NCBI GenBank assembly: GCA_900551185.1
Contig: URVF01000014.1
Span: 1 to 15,165, forward strand
DNA length: 15,165 nt
Origin: an uncultured Collinsella sp.
Lineage (GTDB): Bacteria > Actinomycetota > Coriobacteriia > Coriobacteriales > Coriobacteriaceae
Reading direction: 5' to 3'
Position numbers and translations under genes: made by a program. Positions 12,485-15,165 of this stretch are shown here, one piece after another. Position 1 is the stretch's first letter. Each line of letters opens with the position of its first letter. Below the pieces are notes generated by a model that was not told the origin of the DNA, did no database searches, and saw only the letters and a list, made by a program, of their open reading frames with translations.

Positions 12485-13726
12485 CTACGCCTGCGCCATC
12501 GCCCTCTTGCGTTCCCAGCGAGCCAACTTAATCGTCACCAGCGTAAGCACCCAGGCCACAAGCGAGAACGCGGCACCCACTGCGCCTACATATGCAATGC
12601 CAACGCTGCTTACCACGGCGCCGCCCACTGCGGTGCCAAACGAGATGCCGACGTTAAACGCCATGGGCTCAACCGAACTTGCGAGTACCATCGACTTGGG
12701 ATGGCGGCTGCGTGCCACATCCATAAAGTGCGTGATGCACGATACCGAGAACAGGTACATGAGCAACGCCAAGCTAAAGACAAAGACCAGCGCGAGCGGC
12801 ATGGTGCCGCCCACGGCAAACAGCCCGAGTAACGCCGCAGCCTGCAGCACAAACGTTACGAGTAGCGCCTTCATGCCAAAGCGCGCATCGATCCATCCGC
12901 CCAGGATGTTCGAGATCAGGCAGAATACGCCGTAGGCCATAAGCGTGGTACTGGCTTCGACCGTGCCCATACCCAGCACCTGCTCAAGATAAGGCGTCAC
13001 GTAGCCGTAGAACACATAGACCGAGCCCACGCCAAACAAAAAGATGAGCATGCCGGTGATGATGCTCGGTTCGCGCAGCAGCCCCGCCTGCTCGCGAAAG
13101 GTGGCAGGTTCGTCGGTTTGCCCAGCGCGCGGCATAAACATCACGAGCGCTCCGCAGATCAGAACGGCAAAGGCCAGCGTGCCGTACATGGCCACGTGCC
13201 AATCGAGTGTGTCGGCCACAAACTTGCCGATCGAAGTGACAAAGACCATTGCCACGGAAAACGCACCATATACCACCGAGATGGCAAACGAAGTTTGCTG
13301 CGGGGACAGCAGCTCGGGGATGTACGTCACACCCACAGCGAGCAGTGCGCCAGAGACGGAGCCCAGGATGATGCGCGAGATAAACAGCACCTGGAAGTTG
13401 GGCGCCAACGCCATGACCAGGTTGCCGAGCACAAAGACGATGCTGTAGCACACGAGCAGCTGGTAGCGGCGAAAACGTCCCGTGCTGAGCGCAAGCACCG
13501 GCGTGGCGATGGCGTAGACAAGCGCAAACACGCTGATGAGCTGGCCTGCGGTGGCAAGCGATATGCCGAGCTCCGTCGCCAGGTCGCTCTCGATGCCGAT
13601 GACCACGAACTCCGAGCAGCCGAGCGAAAAACCTAACAACACGAGCAGCGCCAGGCAAAGATTGGTGCGCGCGGGGGAGAGCGCGGCGGCGGTTGACTTA
13701 CTTTTTGGCGTGGTTGCGGCGGTCAA
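12485..13726 (-). CDS. MFS transporter, DHA1 (AraJ/PbuE-like) efflux family
   Basis: A 12-helix proton-coupled exporter of the DHA1 type, 413 residues. The first helix with GFSLGCSEFVVIGIESDLA, then LGISLATAGQLISVFALVYA and TGRFRR (a reduced motif A), is typical of AraJ/PbuE-like permeases; a central loop rich in charged residues separates the two six-helix halves. A TTG at 13726 is chosen as start because GGAG lies 8 bases upstream. The open frame runs further to 13813, but that extension reads through the 33-base palindrome and is not believable. A perfect GGGATT-C-AATCCC dyad (13757-13769) lies just upstream and may be an operator. The gene leads an operon with the LMW phosphatase. Substrate unknown: sugars, nucleosides and drugs are all possible in this family. 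Confidence 0.88.
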   Translation of the reverse strand: MTAATTPKSKSTAAALSPARTNLCLALLVLLGFSLGCSEFVVIGIESDLATELGISLATAGQLISVFALVYAIATPVLALSTGRFRRYQLLVCYSIVFVLGNLVMALAPNFQVLFISRIILGSVSGALLAVGVTYIPELLSPQQTSFAISVVYGAFSVAMVFVTSIGKFVADTLDWHVAMYGTLAFAVLICGALVMFMPRAGQTDEPATFREQAGLLREPSIITGMLIFLFGVGSVYVFYGYVTPYLEQVLGMGTVEASTTLMAYGVFCLISNILGGWIDARFGMKALLVTFVLQAAALLGLFAVGGTMPLALVFVFSLALLMYLFSVSCITHFMDVARSRHPKSMVLASSVEPMAFNVGISFGTAVGGAVVSSVGIAYVGAVGAAFSLVAWVLTLVTIKLARWERKRAMAQA

Positions 13727-13756
13727 GGTTGTCACTCCAATGTCGCGTGAATAAGC

Positions 13757-13769
13757 GGGATTCAATCCC
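13757..13769. promoter_or_regulatory. Small perfect dyad upstream of the DHA1 MFS gene
   Basis: GGGATTCAATCCC is a 6-base inverted repeat with a one-base centre, about 20 bases upstream of the MFS ribosome site. Its place suits an operator, but no adjacent regulator gene exists, and chance is not excluded. Confidence 0.3.
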
Positions 13770-13783
13770 TGCAACTCTAACAG

Positions 13784-13816
13784 AATGTGACAAAGGGGCA
13801 GTCCCTTTGTCACATT
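13784..13816. repeat. GTGACAAAGGGAC palindrome, copy 3
   Basis: Perfect 14-base arms AATGTGACAAAGGG (13784-13797) and CCCTTTGTCACATT (13803-13816) around GCAGT. It lies in the divergent gap between the MFS gene and the acidic membrane protein, and is the most symmetrical of the three copies. Confidence 0.9.
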
Positions 13817-13836
13817 CGCGGCGTGGCTGCCGCCTA

Positions 13837-13899
13837 AACCGTCACAACATTCGATGAAAATCTCGAAAACGAGGAAAAACGTCGAATGTTGTGACAGTT
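13837..13899. repeat. CACAACATTCGA inverted repeat
   Basis: GTCACAACATTCGA (13841-13854) and its inverse (13882-13895) are perfect. The arms extend outwards by four more pairs with one mismatch. The interior has a small CTCG-AAAA-CGAG hairpin flanked by A-runs. It follows copy 3 of the 33-base palindrome by 24 bases. It may be another dispersed intergenic element or a large operator for one of the divergent genes. Confidence 0.8.
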
Positions 13900-13986
13900 T
13901 TCGTGTCCGGCGCGGGTGAGCTTCGGTGCCGTCTGGGGGTATAAGACTAGCGAGTGTTTATTTGCGAGGCCTAAGGGGCGCCCCGT

Positions 13987-14856
13987 ATGGATATCGATAA
14001 CTTTGAATGGTGGTATAGCGAGGGCGAGGCTCCGGACGAGGAGTGGGACGAGCCCGCGTCGCGTGACGTGTCGAGCGACGAGGACGAGACCGGCAACGAT
14101 GCCGCTGTCGAGCCTGATGCCGCCTCCGATGCCGCCGAGCCCCTGACCTTTGAGCAGGCTTGGGCCCAAGCCGAGGCCGATGAGGCTAAGGCCGATGCCA
14201 CGGCCACACTCGGTGAGCCGGCGGACATGTCCATCTCGCCGGCAAAGATCCCGCAGCCGCGTCACACCATCGACCCCGACAGCACGGCATCCTTCAGCAT
14301 TCTCGACGTGCCCGCGCAAGGCGCCCAGGCGCCTACGCCCACACATCGCCCCGACCTGGCTCGTGAGGAAGACGCGGGCCGCCGTTCTCCGCTCGGCCCC
14401 ATCCTCATCGCCTTCATGGCCGGCGTTATCGCATGCTCGGTAATTGGAAACGTCTGGAGCCATGTCGAACAACAGCGAAAAGACGCCGCCAAGGTCGAGA
14501 TGTCTGTCGAGCAATCGCTCGGTCGTACGCGCTCGGTACATGTGTCGGTCGAGGTCAAGGACGGCGCGGCGTGGGACACCGCGCGCGGCGACAGCCAAAT
14601 GCTCATCCACATCGTGGGGCGCACGCTCAAAGGGCAGACGATTGATGAGTATCAATACGTCAATTCGGCTGGTGACGGCATCGAGCTCAAGCCCGGCGAC
14701 TACGAGCTCACGGTCGATGAACCGCCCGTCGCCACCGACGGCACGCGCTTCCGCGCCTCAAAGCGCATGGTCCCCGTGAGCTTTAACTCACAGGCGCCCG
14801 ACACGGTCGACACCACACCGCAGGGCGGGTTCGACCTTTACGTGGATACCCAGTAG
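13987..14856 (+). CDS. Acidic single-pass membrane protein of unknown function
   Basis: I do not recognise this 289-residue protein. Residues 1-130 are very acidic and low in complexity (Asp, Glu, Ala, Pro), probably disordered and cytoplasmic, with a conserved-looking start MDIDNFEWWY. A basic GRR (131-133) precedes one membrane helix (about 136-157), so the N-terminus should stay inside. The outside part (158-289) has a helix (160-178) then strand-rich sequence; TLKGQTIDEYQYVN and ELKPGDYELTV (213-243) look like the beta-sandwich of carboxypeptidase-regulatory or Cna-B-like domains. The ATG has AAGGGG about 10 bases upstream, and TATAAG (13940-13945) is a possible -10. It stands alone between the divergent MFS operon and the epimerase gene. 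A surface or envelope role is a guess from topology only. Confidence 0.8.
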   Translation: MDIDNFEWWYSEGEAPDEEWDEPASRDVSSDEDETGNDAAVEPDAASDAAEPLTFEQAWAQAEADEAKADATATLGEPADMSISPAKIPQPRHTIDPDSTASFSILDVPAQGAQAPTPTHRPDLAREEDAGRRSPLGPILIAFMAGVIACSVIGNVWSHVEQQRKDAAKVEMSVEQSLGRTRSVHVSVEVKDGAAWDTARGDSQMLIHIVGRTLKGQTIDEYQYVNSAGDGIELKPGDYELTVDEPPVATDGTRFRASKRMVPVSFNSQAPDTVDTTPQGGFDLYVDTQ

Positions 14857-14926
14857 GCGCTCGCCGCTCATTCCGCTATGGCTACTCAATAATCGCCTGC
14901 CGTCCCGTCCCGCCGCCAAGAGTGGG

Positions 14927-14949
14927 ACAATAGCCCTCGACACTATTGT
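14927..14949. promoter_or_regulatory. Dyad upstream of the epimerase gene
   Basis: ACAATAG (14927-14933) and CTATTGT (14943-14949) are perfect 7-base inverted arms 9 bases apart, ending 8 bases before the ribosome site GGAGGAAG. This is a plausible operator for the epimerase gene. No clear -35/-10 pair was found in the 14857-14969 gap. Confidence 0.35.
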
Positions 14950-14969
14950 TTACTTTTGGAGGAAGTAGC

Positions 14970-15119
14970 ATGTCTACCGTCACTACCATCAAGCGCGGCG
15001 GCCTCACCGCGGCCATCGATTCCATGGGCGCCCAGCTCACGAGCCTTGCCCTCAACGGCAACGAGTATCTGTGGCAGGGCGACCCCGCCTTTTGGGGCAA
15101 GCACGCGCCCATCCTGTTC
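14970..15119 (+). CDS. Aldose 1-epimerase-like protein (GalM/LacX type), N-terminal fragment
   Basis: The first 50 residues of a mutarotase-fold protein of the kind that interconverts sugar anomers in the cytoplasm. The order is typical of the LacX-like branch: strand-rich start, GAQLTSLALNGNEYLWQGDP (20-39), FWGKHAPILF (41-50). The ATG at 14970 is taken because GGAGGAAG lies just upstream; an in-frame ATG 24 bases earlier falls within the preceding dyad. The apparent ending LSLIHI plus stop is translated adapter, so about 240 more residues, including all catalytic residues, lie beyond the contig. With so little sequence the substrate cannot be judged. Confidence 0.85.
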
Positions 15120-15165
15120 CTGTCTCTTATACACATCTGACGCTGCCGACGATCTTACGCGTGTA
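15120..15165 (-). other. Nextera adapter with i5 index at contig end (artefact)
   Basis: Bases 15120-15138 are the exact reverse complement of the Tn5 mosaic end, and 15139-15152 that of TCGTCGGCAGCGTC. Bases 15153-15160 (TCTTACGC) are the reverse complement of GCGTAAGA, which I recall as Nextera index S517. Bases 15161-15165 (GTGTA) begin the flow-cell arm. None of this is genomic. Confidence 0.98.

Noticed and set aside
13727..13813. N-terminal extension of the DHA1 MFS protein to 13813
   Set aside because: The extra residues (MTKGLPLCHI and on) are translated from the 33-base palindrome; the TTG at 13726 has a proper ribosome site and gives a family-like start.

Overview
The window looks like a chromosomal contig from a GC-rich gut actinobacterium of the class Coriobacteriia, most likely Collinsella. 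That placement is inferred from codon use, the protein set and the density of hairpin repeats between genes; no rRNA or other marker gene is present. Both ends are library artefact: bases 1-32 and 15120-15165 are Illumina Nextera (Tn5) adapter, the right end including an 8-base index. The first and last genes are therefore cut, and their apparent stop codons are adapter sequence. Genuine sequence is 33-15119.

Left part (33-3799): a truncated OFA-type MFS transporter and an NAD-type short-chain dehydrogenase lie on the minus strand, divergent from a LysR-type regulator that probably controls them. Convergent with the regulator is a membrane-bound diguanylate cyclase (GGDEF) with a NarX/PilJ-like sensor helix and no inhibitory RxxD site.

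Centre (3800-8640): a gene-free stretch holds a strikingly regular alternating repeat array (3990-4161), a terminator and a long dyad. Then comes a compact minus-strand operon of a MarR regulator and two ABC exporter half-transporters. Its junctions overlap by 8 bases each. The half-transporters show the textbook asymmetry of heterodimeric exporters: one carries a degenerate Walker B and switch loop, the other a deviant LSQGQ signature. A near-ideal promoter sits upstream, with a MarR-style dyad on its -10 element.

Right part (8640-15119): a repeat-rich gap (tandem GGGAC-core elements and a 152-base element with 28-base terminal inverted repeats) precedes a plus-strand pyridoxamine-kinase gene, coupled by another 8-base overlap to a small Cys-rich TIGR04076-type protein. 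Next is an AAA/DUF4143 ATPase gene of lower GC, bracketed by two copies of a roughly 33-base palindrome. A minus-strand operon of a DHA1-type MFS exporter and a low-molecular-weight protein tyrosine phosphatase follows, then a third copy of the palindrome. A plus-strand acidic single-pass membrane protein and the first 50 residues of an aldose-1-epimerase-like protein end the window.

The genes are mostly ordinary metabolic, transport and regulatory genes. The unusual content is between them: at least five families of palindromic or periodic repeats sit at the boundaries of transcription units.
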